Counted from the first letter of the stretch, positions 7,387 to 14,833 are shown. The stretch is 32,082 bases of DNA from an uncultured Veillonella sp. (GCA_900552715.1 USAV01000010.1:1-32082), one strand, 5' to 3'. Program-made: numbers and translations. The notes: a model not told the origin generated them from the letters alone.

Positions 7387-7456
7387 AATCTATATTTAGG
7401 TATTATTTTAGATTTCCTCTCTACGATTACGGATATATTAGTGTAAGGAAACTAGG

Positions 7457-7602
7457 AAACTTATCTACATTACAACTTGATACGTTACTACGAACCTCGA
7501 ACTTGGCAGTTTGTGAATCAGGACCCGATTGGGTTGGCAGGTGGTAGTAACCTGTATCAGTTTGCGCCTAATGTACTGGGATGGATTGATTCTTCTGGTT
7601 AG
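7457..7602 (+). pseudogene. rhs core tip ending in a TAG
   Basis: Well preserved core tip: LHYNLIRYYEP, FVNQDPIGLAGGSNLYQFAP, WIDSSG, then TAG at 7600-7602. The frame continues without other change into the deaminase domain, so this single nonsense codon is the visible break between core and toxin. Confidence 0.8.
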
Positions 7603-8019
7603 GCTAGAACGGAAACTATTGATTCTCCATGTGATATTAAACACAAGTTTCGATTATTGGCTAGATTCCACAAACGTAAAAAAATGCCTAAGGCAGGGTC
7701 TGAATTGGATGCGCATACAGCTGCGCGTTTAGAAATCGGTGGTCGAGTATTTTATGGACATAATGGACACGGAATAGATACTACTTTTGACAAAGTCAAT
7801 GCTATTACTAAGACACATGCAGAAGGGCACGTTACTCAAAGAGCTTTAAATGCTGGTATGAAAGGCAAAGCAAAAACAGCTGATATTTATGTTGATAGAG
7901 AATTATGCTCTTCATGTGGTAGAAACAATGGTATTGGTTCGTTAGCTAGAGAGTTAGGGCTTGAGTCAATTAATGTACATACACCTAGTGGAAGTAAAAG
8001 ATATTTCCCACCTAAATGA
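7603..8019 (+). pseudogene. SCP1.201/DddA-type deaminase toxin domain, detached by one stop
   Basis: About 138 codons without a lesion. The zinc and catalytic motif H-A-E (H coded at 7816, E at 7822) and C-S-S-C (Cys at 7906 and 7915) have the order and spacing of cytidine-deaminase-fold toxins; HAEG with CxxC followed by LARELGLESINVHTPSG matches the SCP1.201 group that includes the double-strand DNA deaminase DddA. The Imm1-type gene 10 nt downstream supports this, since Imm1 often partners that group. A TTG at 7657 could start a short product, but no good ribosome site is seen. If read through, the domain looks complete. Confidence 0.7.
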
Positions 8020-8029
8020 GGAGGTTATT

Positions 8030-8425
8030 ATGGAAATTACTTTGGATAACTGGAATGGATCTCATTGTAAGGAAGAGGTTTATCATATTAATTCCTCGGA
8101 AAGACTTTTAGAAATTTTAGAAAAATTAGATGCTAAGCAACATACTCTTGTAAATTTAGTTTTATCAGAAGAAAACTATTTAATGATTGGTGGAGGGGGA
8201 GGGAAATATGTTGTAACAGGTGAAGAAAATGGCATCATTTTCAATTTAATAAACCCTAAGGCTGGGAGTACCTTAAAAATAGAATTAAATACGGGAGGGC
8301 AAATTGGTTTATTTGAGTCTAAATATATTTTATCTAAAGAAATAGCATTCAAATGTGCTGTAAAATGTTTGACTATGGGATGTATTCCACAAAACGATTT
8401 AGATTTATCCTGGGAAAAATATTAA
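8030..8425 (+). CDS. Imm1 family immunity protein
   Basis: 131 residues with GAGGAGG 5 nt upstream, the strongest ribosome site in the array; this fixes the start at 8030 rather than upstream in-frame codons. LVNLVLSEENYLMIGGGGGK, then a NLINPKAG and GGQIGLFESKYILSKEIAF, and the final W follow the Imm1 pattern (LxIGG, GGQ, ALxAxxxF, W). It should neutralise the adjacent deaminase in the cytoplasm. This is the best preserved toxin/immunity pair in the window. Confidence 0.75.
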   Translation: MEITLDNWNGSHCKEEVYHINSSERLLEILEKLDAKQHTLVNLVLSEENYLMIGGGGGKYVVTGEENGIIFNLINPKAGSTLKIELNTGGQIGLFESKYILSKEIAFKCAVKCLTMGCIPQNDLDLSWEKY

Positions 8426-8523
8426 AGCAAACCTAGTAAGTTGGTTGAGTCAAGACAAAACTAAACCATAGGGTAGTTTGAAACATAACTTTCAGATGAC
8501 CTTTGTTTGATTCCTTACGAATA
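8426..8523. other. spacer with a worn uptake site
   Basis: Here the linker does not abut the immunity stop; 98 nt intervene, including CTTTCAGATGACCTTTG, one change from a reverse mucosa-type DUS. No gene is seen. Confidence 0.4.
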
Positions 8524-8611
8524 AGCAAGCTATAGCCCGGAGAAAACCTTCAGTCCTGACATGGAGTGCGTGCGATACGCACGCACGCGGATTCTGTTTT
8601 TCAGACGACCT
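8524..8611 (+). repeat. cassette linker repeat, copy 5, ending on an exact DUS
   Basis: AGCAAGCTATAGCCCGGAG through GCGATACGCACGCACGCGG to TTCAGACGACCT at 8600-8611, an exact reverse AGGTCGTCTGAA. A few core codons (LYQIA-like) follow. Confidence 0.8.
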
Positions 8612-8631
8612 CTACCAAATCGCCTGAAGTC

Positions 8632-8781
8632 AGGTCATGGATGAGAGATTCAAATAACTATAGGCTTGAAAAAGGTGCGGGAAAAGGTGGAAACTGTTAT
8701 CGTGGCGCACAAAATCGAAGTAGATACGATTTGACTGACCCAATCGGACCTAGACAGAAATCTAATTATGGTCATGATTGA
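8632..8781 (+). pseudogene. toxin 3' tail, unrecognised
   Basis: 49 codons reading SWMRDSNNYRLEKGAGKGG, then CYRGAQNRSRYDLTDPIGPR, ending in TGA at 8779. The basic, Gly-rich ending suggests a nuclease, but no catalytic motif can be placed. The immunity gene begins 53 nt later. Confidence 0.5.
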
Positions 8782-8834
8782 CATATAAAATCTACATTTG
8801 ACATTGTTTCATTTTTATTGAGGAGTTGTATGCT

Positions 8835-9287
8835 ATGAATTTAGATGCAGTTAATCCAGAATTAGAATCAAAGATTAATGATTTAGTCTGTGAGACTTAT
8901 AATAAACCTTTTTTAGAACAAGAAAAGTTATTAAAAGAAGCATTTGAGCTAATACCCAAGCCAGTAACTCAATGGGCGCATCCAACGACAATGGTTACGA
9001 TTGCTTTGTTTGAGTTGTATTATAAAAATCAAAAATATGAACAGGCTAAGGAATGGCTGAGTATTGCTTTAAGTGTTGCTGACTTAGGAACCACTAATGC
9101 AGGGACGTATCTGTTAGCTGGTATTTTTTATTATGACCTTGAAAAATATGATGAAGCTTATAAATATTTTGATATTGCTTATAATGATGCTGGATATTAT
9201 CCATTTAGTATTGAGGACAAAAAATATTGGCAGTTTTATAAGCAGCGTAAAGACGAATTAAATCCTAAGAAAAAAACCCAAAAGTAA
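8835..9287 (+). CDS. TPR-type immunity protein
   Basis: 150 residues. Helical pairs with TPR spacing: FELIPKPVTQWAHPT, then FELYYKNQKYEQAKEWLSIA, then GIFYYDLEKYDEAYKYFDIA, then FYKQRKDEL. The layout (LIPxPxxxW, YxQxKYExAKEWLxxAL) matches a known class of tetratricopeptide immunity proteins next to Rhs and WapA toxins. The ATG at 8835 lies 9 nt after GGAG; a TTG at 8826 is unlikely. Its toxin is probably the tail at 8632-8781. Confidence 0.7.
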   Translation: MNLDAVNPELESKINDLVCETYNKPFLEQEKLLKEAFELIPKPVTQWAHPTTMVTIALFELYYKNQKYEQAKEWLSIALSVADLGTTNAGTYLLAGIFYYDLEKYDEAYKYFDIAYNDAGYYPFSIEDKKYWQFYKQRKDELNPKKKTQK

Positions 9288-9298
9288 GATTCGATATT

Positions 9299-9468
9299 TT
9301 CAGACGACCTCTACCAAATCGCCATCAATATCACCGACCCCGCCTGTTACACTACCAGCTACGGCTACAACGCCCGATGGCTGCCCGAAACCATTACCGA
9401 CACTTACAATACGACAGCTACGAACCCTCGGTAGTACTAGAGCAAACTCACAACAGCTTGGTAGAAAT
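9299..9468 (+). pseudogene. exact DUS joined to rhs core scrap
   Basis: TTCAGACGACCT at 9299-9310 is an exact reverse mucosa-type DUS and lies 12 nt after the immunity stop, with no linker copy. Core follows at once: ITDPACYTTSYGYNARWLPE, then a rearranged YDSYEP segment. Confidence 0.7.
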
Positions 9469-9489
9469 ATGGAATTGGAAGGTCGGTCA

Positions 9490-9716
9490 GTTATGTCAGG
9501 CCAGGCTGCAGGTCACATAGTAGCATCTGGTGGTAAAGTAAATCGGTGGGAACCTGCTATAGAATCTCGTCAGATTACAATATTGATATTAATGGTCCTG
9601 CTAATGGGAGCGTTGTTGGTCATCCTCGCCCTCATAATGAAATGCATAATAGAAAATTTCATGAAAAGGTACGAGATAGATTAAAAAATGTAAGACTTAA
9701 GGAGGTAGCAGGATGA
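9490..9716 (+). pseudogene. frameshifted toxin 3' region, unrecognised
   Basis: The first frame reads SGQAAGHIVASGGKVNRWEP to about 9573; a one-base shift there restores DYNIDINGPANGSVVGHPRP, then HNEMHNRKFHEKVRDRLKNV and a TGA at 9714-9716 that overlaps the next ATG (ATGA). One indel near 9572 thus broke the toxin. The unshifted frame gives a false membrane-like sequence. The HxxxHNRKF cluster may be catalytic, but I cannot name the family. Confidence 0.6.
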
Positions 9717-10270
9717 ATTATTCTGATGATATATTTGAAAAGTTAGTTGCTACAATCGAAGAGGCAACAAGTCAGGCGGCTATAGATTTGTTCAATTCGA
9801 CAAATGAAACTTTTTACTTCTTTGTGTTAAGTACCACAGGTGAGGCACTTGCTCCTTTTGTGAGTGCTTGGTCATATGAAGCACTAAAAAAACAAAGCAT
9901 TGCTCAAAATTGGGATGCTTACGATATTGCAGATTTTAAATGGTCTTCGATAGATAGTCCTTACTTAGAGTTTGGTTCACAATATTTCCATCAAGTAAAC
10001 CAAGCTTTCTTAGATCGTATTGATATTCACTCATTAAAAACAGAAGTGGAATATGAAAAAGAATTTAATTTCCGGATTAATGTGATGGAGGAAGCACTTC
10101 ATCGGTGTGATATGAAGGGAATATTCTCCTTAAATCAAGCTCGTTCAGAAATAATGATTAATGTTGAAGTATTACCACCCGATTATACAAATACTATTCG
10201 TGCGAAAAAATTAAATCCTATCGAATCAATCCAATTTTGGTTAAAAGAAGCTGCTGAAACTGTGGAATAA
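9713..10270 (+). CDS. DUF4303 family immunity protein
   Basis: 185 residues. FNSTNETFYFFVLSTTGE followed by PFVSAWSYEAL, WDAYDIADFKWSSIDSPY and FHQVNQAFLDRID is the DUF4303 pattern (a strand with 'xYxFxLxTD', an aromatic SxEW-like middle and a helical end). Members occur widely beside polymorphic toxins. The start overlaps the toxin TGA (ATGA), preceded by AAGGAGG 5 to 9 nt upstream, a strong sign of translational coupling. Second member at 20228. Confidence 0.7.
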   Translation: MNYSDDIFEKLVATIEEATSQAAIDLFNSTNETFYFFVLSTTGEALAPFVSAWSYEALKKQSIAQNWDAYDIADFKWSSIDSPYLEFGSQYFHQVNQAFLDRIDIHSLKTEVEYEKEFNFRINVMEEALHRCDMKGIFSLNQARSEIMINVEVLPPDYTNTIRAKKLNPIESIQFWLKEAAETVE

Positions 10271-10289
10271 TTAACTTTTCTTGATAGTA

Positions 10290-10372
10290 AGCAAGCCGTA
10301 GCCTGCACAAAACTTCCAATTCCAACATAGGGTGTGGGCGGTATGAACACGGTTTCCGCTTTTCAGACAGCC
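10290..10372 (+). repeat. cassette linker repeat, copy 6
   Basis: AGCAAGCCGTAGCCTGCAC through TAGGGTGTGGGCGG to a mutated uptake site CTTTTCAGACAGCC. Starts 20 nt after the DUF4303 stop. Confidence 0.75.
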
Positions 10373-10375
10373 TTA

Positions 10376-10612
10376 CAAATTCCTGAGAGTGCAGTTTTCA
10401 AATCAGATGACCCCAAAACTCAAGGTCGTCTGAAAAAGGATGAACGCGTCTATCGGCATGCCCATCAGCCGTTTAGACTGCAAAACCAATACTTCGATGA
10501 AGAAACCGGACTGCATTACAACCTGATGCGGTATTACGAGCCAGAGGACGGGCGGTTTGTTAATCAGGACCCGATTGGGCTTTCAGGCGGAGACAATCTG
10601 TATCTCCAGTAG
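10376..10612 (+). pseudogene. rhs core end fragment containing an exact DUS
   Basis: The reading frame GRLKKDERVYRHAHQPFRLQ, then QYFDEETGLHYNLMRYYEP, VNQDPIGLSGGDNLYLQ is the best preserved copy of the last 60 core codons. AGGTCGTCTGAA at 10423-10434 overlaps the codons for GRLK, so here the uptake word is part of coding sequence. The frame closes at TAG 10610-10612, one frame away from the toxin that follows. Confidence 0.85.
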
Positions 10613-10800
10613 GAACACCGTATCCTATGAGAGCCTTACCTCCTGGTTCTAATGGAAAGCCTTATACCATATATAGGGTACTGAAACCAATTGATAATGT
10701 AGCTGCAAGTAAAATTATGTCGTTGTTCGGAGAAATTGGATTAGGGACACAGTATGAATTACCAAAATCTGTTAAATCATATAGAATCTGGGCATCTGGA
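10609..10800 (+). pseudogene. TNT-type NAD glycohydrolase toxin fragment
   Basis: The frame starts VGTPYPMRALPPGSNGKPYT, then IYRVLKPIDNV and LFGEIGLGTQYELPKSV. RALPP, YxxYxVxKP, and FGxxGxGTQY are the order seen in the second half of the tuberculosis necrotizing toxin domain, including the GTQY strand that helps form the NAD pocket. The first half of the domain is missing and the core is out of frame, so it should be inactive. It reads without a stop into the next gene. Confidence 0.75.
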
Positions 10801-10818
10801 AGAGGTGAAAATAGGAAA

Positions 10819-11058
10819 ATGTTAAAAATTAATGAATTGAATTCATATCTTAAAAGTAAAGGAGTACCAGAAGATAGTTACTCAATCAATGAAGTAAATG
10901 ATGAATCATTATGTATTGTTGAAGAAAATAAAAAATGGCATATATTCTATTCTGAAAGAGGATTGAGAACCGAAGAATATTGTTGCCAAGATGAACATTT
11001 GGCAATTCTATATTTTATCAATCGCTTATCAAAAATGTTAAAATTTTCTTTTGAATGA
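10819..11058 (+). CDS. putative TNT immunity protein, in frame with the toxin scrap
   Basis: 79 residues from the ATG at 10819: LKINELNSYLKSKGVPEDSY, then CIVEENKKWHIFYSERGLRT and AILYFINRLSKML. The compact strand-rich design with a YSERG turn resembles small immunity proteins found after TNT toxins; recognition is moderate. AGAGG at 10801-10805 is the nearest ribosome site. The open frame extends upstream to at least 10627 through the TNT fragment, so a fused toxin-scrap/immunity protein of 143 residues could be made instead. Confidence 0.6.
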   Translation: MLKINELNSYLKSKGVPEDSYSINEVNDESLCIVEENKKWHIFYSERGLRTEEYCCQDEHLAILYFINRLSKMLKFSFE

Positions 11059-11063
11059 AAAAA

Positions 11064-11150
11064 AGCAAACTGTAGCCTGTATGAAACTGTTAATTATGGT
11101 ATGGGTATACTACGCCGTGTAATTACCGCATTTAAAAAATAAGGACTTTT
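11064..11150 (+). repeat. worn linker copy 7 with a toxin-tail-like frame
   Basis: AGCAAACTGTAGCCTGTATGAAAC is a diverged linker start 6 nt after a stop. It is cut early; 11089-11142 then read VNYGMGILRRVITAFKK and TAA, possibly the end of another lost toxin. A second linker-like tract (TGCAAGCGTAG and TTTCTGCCTTTCAG) is seen from about 11235 to 11347. Confidence 0.5.
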
Positions 11151-11225
11151 ATGGAACCACTAAATTTATCAAATGAAATCTTATTAGGAGATATTTTAGC
11201 TTTGGACATTATTGATTTATTGTAA
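11151..11225 (+). pseudogene. 24-codon 5' stub of an immunity-like gene
   Basis: AAGGA 5 nt upstream, ATG at 11151, then MEPLNLSNEILLGDILALDI and a stop at 11223. It sits where an immunity gene should start after a toxin tail, so it is probably a truncated 5' end. A real micropeptide cannot be excluded. Confidence 0.35.
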
Positions 11226-11335
11226 ATGTAGTCTGCAAGCGTAGTTTGGGTTACCAACGCCAGCAAGGCGTAACATATATAAAATTTTAAATTCTGGCGT
11301 GGTGAGTGTAGTACGTTCCTATGCAGTTTCTGCCT

Positions 11336-11820
11336 TTCAGACGACCTCGAAGAAGAAAGCGGATTCGTTTGGGACTTTGGGACGGCAGATATACCTATAT
11401 CTACACCGATCCCGACACAGCTACGACCCCTTAGCGCAAGTCCACGACTGAACAACCGAAGACGGAGAAAGCCGCCAACAAACCCACTACTTCCACTGCG
11501 ACCAAATCGGCATCCCAAGAGAGATGACCGATGATGAAGGTAATCTGGTTTGATTCGGGGATTATTACGATTGGGGTAAACTGAAGAGTGAAACCAACGT
11601 AACAGTAACGGCGTACCAATCCTTCCGCCTGCAAAACCAGTATGCTGACAGTGATACAGGGCTGCATTACAACTTCTTCAGATATTATGAGCCGCATTCG
11701 GGACGGTTTGTGAATCAGGATCGGATTGGGTTAGAAGGTGGAGATAATATTTATTTATTCTCCCCTAACATACAAAGCTGGATAGATCCATTAGGGCTAT
11801 TATCATGGAATACTGCTAGA
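11336..11820 (+). pseudogene. rhs core end with Trp-to-stop changes
   Basis: Starts on an exact reverse mucosa-type DUS (11336-11347) fused to core codons for DDLEEESGFVWD. Two Trp codons have become TGA (11449-11451 and 11551-11553). The part from about 11625 is open: GLHYNFFRYYEPHSG, VNQDRIGLEGGDNIYLF, WIDPLGL. The conserved NQDP is NQDR here. WIDPLGL, the cleavage motif, is intact and leads into the start of a toxin. Confidence 0.8.
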
Positions 11821-11865
11821 AAACAATTTTGGAAAGCAGAAGCAAAAAAAGAAAGGAACCAGCAC
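11803..11865 (+). pseudogene. first codons of an HNH-type toxin fused to immunity
   Basis: Directly after WIDPLGL the frame reads LSWNTARKQFWKAEAKKERN, the usual opening of HNH/ENDO VII-type Rhs toxins (N-T-x-R-K-x-F-W-K-x-E-A). The rest of the toxin is absent; the frame runs on into the next gene. A deletion inside the toxin removed its body while keeping the frame. Confidence 0.6.
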
Positions 11866-12333
11866 ATGGTAACAGGATTAGAAATCAAAAATTTAATTCA
11901 ATCTCATGAATACAAAAGGTTATTAGATAAGGCTGAACATGAATATAGAATTAAAATTTATGACAGTGACGACAGTATTTTACAAGAATGTAATTCTGTT
12001 GCTAATGAAATTAATAAATCAGGATTAACACCTGAGTTAATATTAGATTTTATTATTGAAAACGATAAATTAGTTTTTAATTTCTCAAAATTAAAAATAT
12101 CAAAATTGTCAGAAGATTACTGTGACTTTGAGGAAGATGAAGAAGATAGTGATGATATTATATTAATTGGTCAGGCTAAGACTTTCCTCATTGTAAACTC
12201 TATAGAAATTTTACTATTGAGAAAATCAGAAACAGATTTAATAAATTTTTTGAAAGCAATTAAGATTCCTTCTTATAAAAAATATGCAAAAGAGTTATTT
12301 GAATTTTACCAAGAGAGCCTAAAGATATATTAA
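11866..12333 (+). CDS. putative immunity protein, unrecognised
   Basis: 155 residues. The ATG at 11866 has AGGA 8 nt upstream, inside the toxin scrap, so it can be made alone; a GTG at 11710 opens the fused core-toxin-immunity frame of 207 codons. Features are a helical N-terminus (LIQSHEYKRLLDKAEHEYRI), an acidic stretch CDFEEDEEDSDD and a helical end. The acidic stretch would suit binding a nuclease. No family is recognised. Confidence 0.55.
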   Translation: MVTGLEIKNLIQSHEYKRLLDKAEHEYRIKIYDSDDSILQECNSVANEINKSGLTPELILDFIIENDKLVFNFSKLKISKLSEDYCDFEEDEEDSDDIILIGQAKTFLIVNSIEILLLRKSETDLINFLKAIKIPSYKKYAKELFEFYQESLKIY

Positions 12334-12449
12334 AACTATTACTACTCTATCTGTATTTTGATATCTTTTTATATCTCCTGACAAGCATAGACTGTGTTAA
12401 ACCCCAACAGTGTAGTAAGGTCATCTGAAAATTTTCGGACGACCTCCCT
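12334..12449. other. spacer with worn DUS-like hairpin
   Basis: GGTCATCTGAAAATTTTCGG and GACGACCTCC near 12419-12448 form an imperfect uptake-type stem. No gene or linker copy is seen. Confidence 0.4.
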
Positions 12450-12764
12450 TTTATATGCCCCTAAAAAAGCGAACACATCTGGTTCAGCAAAAATCCGGAC
12501 GGGCATTATGTCATCGTGTCGCTGGAAGGTTCGATAGCGCTGCGTTTCGCGCCTTTGGCGGTGGCGGAAGACAGTTTGGACGAAGACTCTACCCTCTTCC
12601 CGCTGGTGGCGGTGGAAGATGCCAACGGCAACCATCAGCGTTTCGTCTATCATCTGCTGACCGGTCTGCCGCAATACGTCATCGACGGCAACGGCCGGGT
12701 GTTCTCGCTGAACTTCGGCAATGTGGCGGATGAGCAGTCGCCCTTGTTGGAATTGTTGTTCTAG
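12450..12764 (+). pseudogene. upstream rhs segment, GC-rich
   Basis: Open frame reading HIWFSKNPDGHYVIVSLEG, ALRFAPLAVAEDSLDEDS, DANGNHQRFVYHLLTGLPQY and NGRVFSLNFGNVADEQSP to TAG. This is from the part of an Rhs protein before the YD-repeats and is the only such piece here. Its base composition is markedly GC-richer than the immunity genes. No start codon with a ribosome site is present. Confidence 0.7.
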
Positions 12765-12766
12765 TT

Positions 12767-12841
12767 AGTGTTTGTATATATTCAACGGCGGGAGTATGTG
12801 GTGCTTTTTTGGTAGGAGGAAGTCTTGTAGGAGCAATGTGA
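12767..12841 (+). pseudogene. hydrophobic pretoxin-like fragment
   Basis: Reads SVCIYSTAGVCGAFLVGGSL then VGAM and TGA. Short Gly-rich hydrophobic segments like this follow the cleavage site in many Rhs proteins and are thought to aid toxin translocation. Compare 17634-17700 and 20970-21060. Confidence 0.4.
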
Positions 12842-12863
12842 AGTTTAATATTGATATAGGAAC

Positions 12864-13409
12864 ATGATAATTATGAGCAATAGTGATTTTTATATACAAA
12901 ATATGATTGAAACTTCTTTAGAACAAGAAGATTTCAGTCAAATAATTATACTACTAGATTCGCTACCATCTAAAAATATACGTAGAGCATTGTATTTATT
13001 ATCAAAAATATTCCCAAATAAAATAGAAATTACTGAGAATGAATTTAAATTTATTAAATGTATATTATCCAATAATAAATTTATAGTAGTTCAAAGCATC
13101 TCTGATTTTCTGAGAGCAATATCTATACTCAACTTTAATGACCTACAAAAACAGGATATTTCTGATTTGATTTTTCAAAATCTAAATATTTTAAGCAAAA
13201 ATTGTGATTTTGAGTTAAATATACTAATAACAAAATTAATAGAACCCAATAAATTTTTTATGCAAGTTGAGAAATTTAAAAATAATTTAGATGATTATTC
13301 AAGAAAATATTTATTAGATTTTATTTTTTACGAGAAAGAATATCTTGAAAATGGCTTTAATGAAGATGAAATCAATGATTTTATAAAATTATTGAGCTAC
13401 CCTAGATAA
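12864..13409 (+). CDS. putative helical immunity protein
   Basis: 181 residues (178 if the ATG at 12873, 11 nt from AGGA, is used). Predicted almost wholly helical, in pairs: FSQIIILLDSLPSKNIRRAL, FKFIKCILSNNKFIVVQS, FQNLNILSKNCDFELNIL, a HEAT/ARM-like feel without clear repeat signatures. Very AT-rich. No family is named. Its toxin is reduced to the hydrophobic scrap upstream. Linker copy 8 starts 4 nt after the stop. Confidence 0.6.
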   Translation: MIIMSNSDFYIQNMIETSLEQEDFSQIIILLDSLPSKNIRRALYLLSKIFPNKIEITENEFKFIKCILSNNKFIVVQSISDFLRAISILNFNDLQKQDISDLIFQNLNILSKNCDFELNILITKLIEPNKFFMQVEKFKNNLDDYSRKYLLDFIFYEKEYLENGFNEDEINDFIKLLSYPR

Positions 13410-13412
13410 AAT

Positions 13413-13448
13413 AGCAAGCAGTGATCCGCACAAAACCTCCAGTTCTTG
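13413..13448 (+). repeat. cassette linker repeat, copy 8, truncated
   Basis: AGCAAGCAGTGATCCGCACA then CCTCCAGTTCTTGC; the second half is deleted and core follows directly. Confidence 0.6.
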
Positions 13449-13712
13449 CTAACCTTTGGCACAGGTACGCAACTGGACCAACGAAGACGGAGAAAGCCGC
13501 CAGCAAACCCACTACTCCCACTGCGACCAAATCGGCATACCAAGAGAGATAACCAATAAAGATGGCAACCTTTTGTGGTTCGGCAACTATACCGGCTGGG
13601 GGCGTCTGAAAAAGGATGAGCGCGTCTATCGGAATGTACATCAACCGTTCAGATTACAGAACCAATACTTCGATGACCAAGTGTTGACAATGCTCGCGGT
13701 GTATATGATTAA
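13447..13712 (+). pseudogene. rhs core end and a toxin tail stub
   Basis: Core is continuous: PLAQVRNWTNEDGESRQQ, CDQIGIPREITNKDGNL, WFGNYTGWGRLKKDERV, RLQNQYFDD, then jumps. In the shifted frame SVDNARGVYD ends at TAA 13710-13712, plausibly the last toxin residues. The core lacks its VNQDPIGL tip. Confidence 0.75.
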
Positions 13713-13726
13713 TGAAAGAATAAATT

Positions 13727-14272
13727 ATGAATATAGAATTGCATATTGAAAGAGTACAATCTATTTTAGATCAAATGGATCTACAAAAGAAATGTAAATT
13801 TGCAGCTTGGTGCTGTAATGCACTGATCATTGAGAAAAAAATAAATGAAAATATGACTAAAATAACTAATTCAAATGTGAACTACCAACTCTGTGATGCT
13901 ATCATTAAAGCTGGTTGGTATGATTTCTCCCAAATAAATATTGGAATATCTCAAAAAGCTATAGAGGATATAAATTGGGATGATGATGATCCATTAAATG
14001 ACATGGTAGAAACACAAGGAACTATAGAATTATTAGCTTCGATTCGAAATATGTTACTAGGTATACAACAAAAATCATCTGATAGTTATTACTTTGCTGC
14101 ATGTGCTGAAAACGTAATTAACTGGAAAGATGCTTTAGCAAATTTCCCATACTCCGAAGATGGCAAAATAGAGGACGAAAATTTAAAACGTGAATATGAA
14201 ATTCAACTGTTATTTTTAGATGATTTAAGAAATAGTATAATTACCTTACAGGATATTAAGAAATATAGATAA
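13727..14272 (+). CDS. DUF416-like putative immunity protein
   Basis: 181 residues. KCKFAAWCCNALI followed by a helical bundle, CDAIIKAGWYDF and YYFAACAENVINWKDAL resemble the YjaG/DUF416 layout (AAWCCERLLxNY...AxDxxW). This is a loose match. The ribosome site is weak (GAAAGAA). No signal peptide. It would be the partner of the toxin whose tail ends at 13712. Confidence 0.55.
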   Translation: MNIELHIERVQSILDQMDLQKKCKFAAWCCNALIIEKKINENMTKITNSNVNYQLCDAIIKAGWYDFSQINIGISQKAIEDINWDDDDPLNDMVETQGTIELLASIRNMLLGIQQKSSDSYYFAACAENVINWKDALANFPYSEDGKIEDENLKREYEIQLLFLDDLRNSIITLQDIKKYR

Positions 14273-14320
14273 ATGGATGCAAGCCTGAGTAGATTATTTA
14301 GAAAGATAGGAGTTGAGTTG

Positions 14321-14653
14321 ATGGAGTCTGAGGAATTAACTTCTAAGATTTTGCTGGAAAGTGTTTTAGAATGTACAAATTTTGTAGTGAATGAGGTGCC
14401 AAACTTATACAGTGCAGTAATAGAGAGATTAAAGCAAGACGATGAAGTATTCTTTATGAATTTTGTTGAAGATGAGGATAATCAGGATGATTATTATGGA
14501 TATGTCTATAATAAAACAAATGGAAAAATCTACGAATATGCGTTCCATGATGACAAATTAGTGAAAAATAGGAAGTTATCTTTTATTGAAAAGAAAATTG
14601 GAGAGCTAACAACGAAAGATATTCTTGAATTACCTATAATAGACTTACTGTAA
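14321..14653 (+). CDS. putative immunity protein, unrecognised
   Basis: 110 residues from the ATG at 14321, chosen because AGGAG lies 8 nt upstream; an ATG at 14273 directly after the previous stop is also in frame. Acidic: VFFMNFVEDEDNQDDYYGYV, then NGKIYEYAFHDDKL. Follows the previous immunity gene with no core, toxin or linker between, so two immunity genes form a tandem pair. Confidence 0.55.
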   Translation: MESEELTSKILLESVLECTNFVVNEVPNLYSAVIERLKQDDEVFFMNFVEDEDNQDDYYGYVYNKTNGKIYEYAFHDDKLVKNRKLSFIEKKIGELTTKDILELPIIDLL

Positions 14654-14661
14654 TTCTTCTT

Positions 14662-14747
14662 TGAGGTCATCTGAAATGTTTGCTCTTTAACAACCTCATC
14701 ACTAGTCAGCATCAAGGTCGTCTGGAATCTAACTTTTAGACGACCTT
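14662..14747. terminator. DUS-like border with hairpin
   Basis: AGGTCATCTGAA (one change from the mucosa-type DUS), a CTCTTTAACAA block near 14683, then AAGGTCGTCT (14714-14723) paired with AGACGACCTT (14738-14747). This is the usual border between an immunity gene and mid-core sequence. Confidence 0.6.
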
Positions 14748-14752
14748 TGTTG

Positions 14753-14833
14753 TACCGTATTCAACCGCCGCTACGCCTACGACAAAGCCCGCCGTCTGAC
14801 CGTCCTCAACAATGAAAACGGCGAGATATGGGA
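14753..14833 (+). pseudogene. rhs core YD-repeat scrap
   Basis: Reads FNRRYAYDKARRLTVLNNEN followed by GEIW and then joins toxin sequence. Short but clear YD-repeat. Confidence 0.65.

Noticed and set aside
7600..7602. Programmed reading through TAG to make active toxins
   Set aside because: The same TAG and TGA changes occur in core scraps that are plainly dead, so simple decay explains them; no suppressor tRNA is in the window.
9469..9684. A small membrane protein with a long hydrophobic stretch
   Set aside because: The hydrophobic part comes from reading the toxin in the wrong frame after 9573; the other frame gives a toxin-like sequence that ends on the immunity start.
12455..12733. An Arg/Gly-rich protein in the frame of 12455
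   Set aside because: It is an out-of-frame reading of the GC-rich rhs segment whose true frame gives SLEGSIALRFAPLAV.
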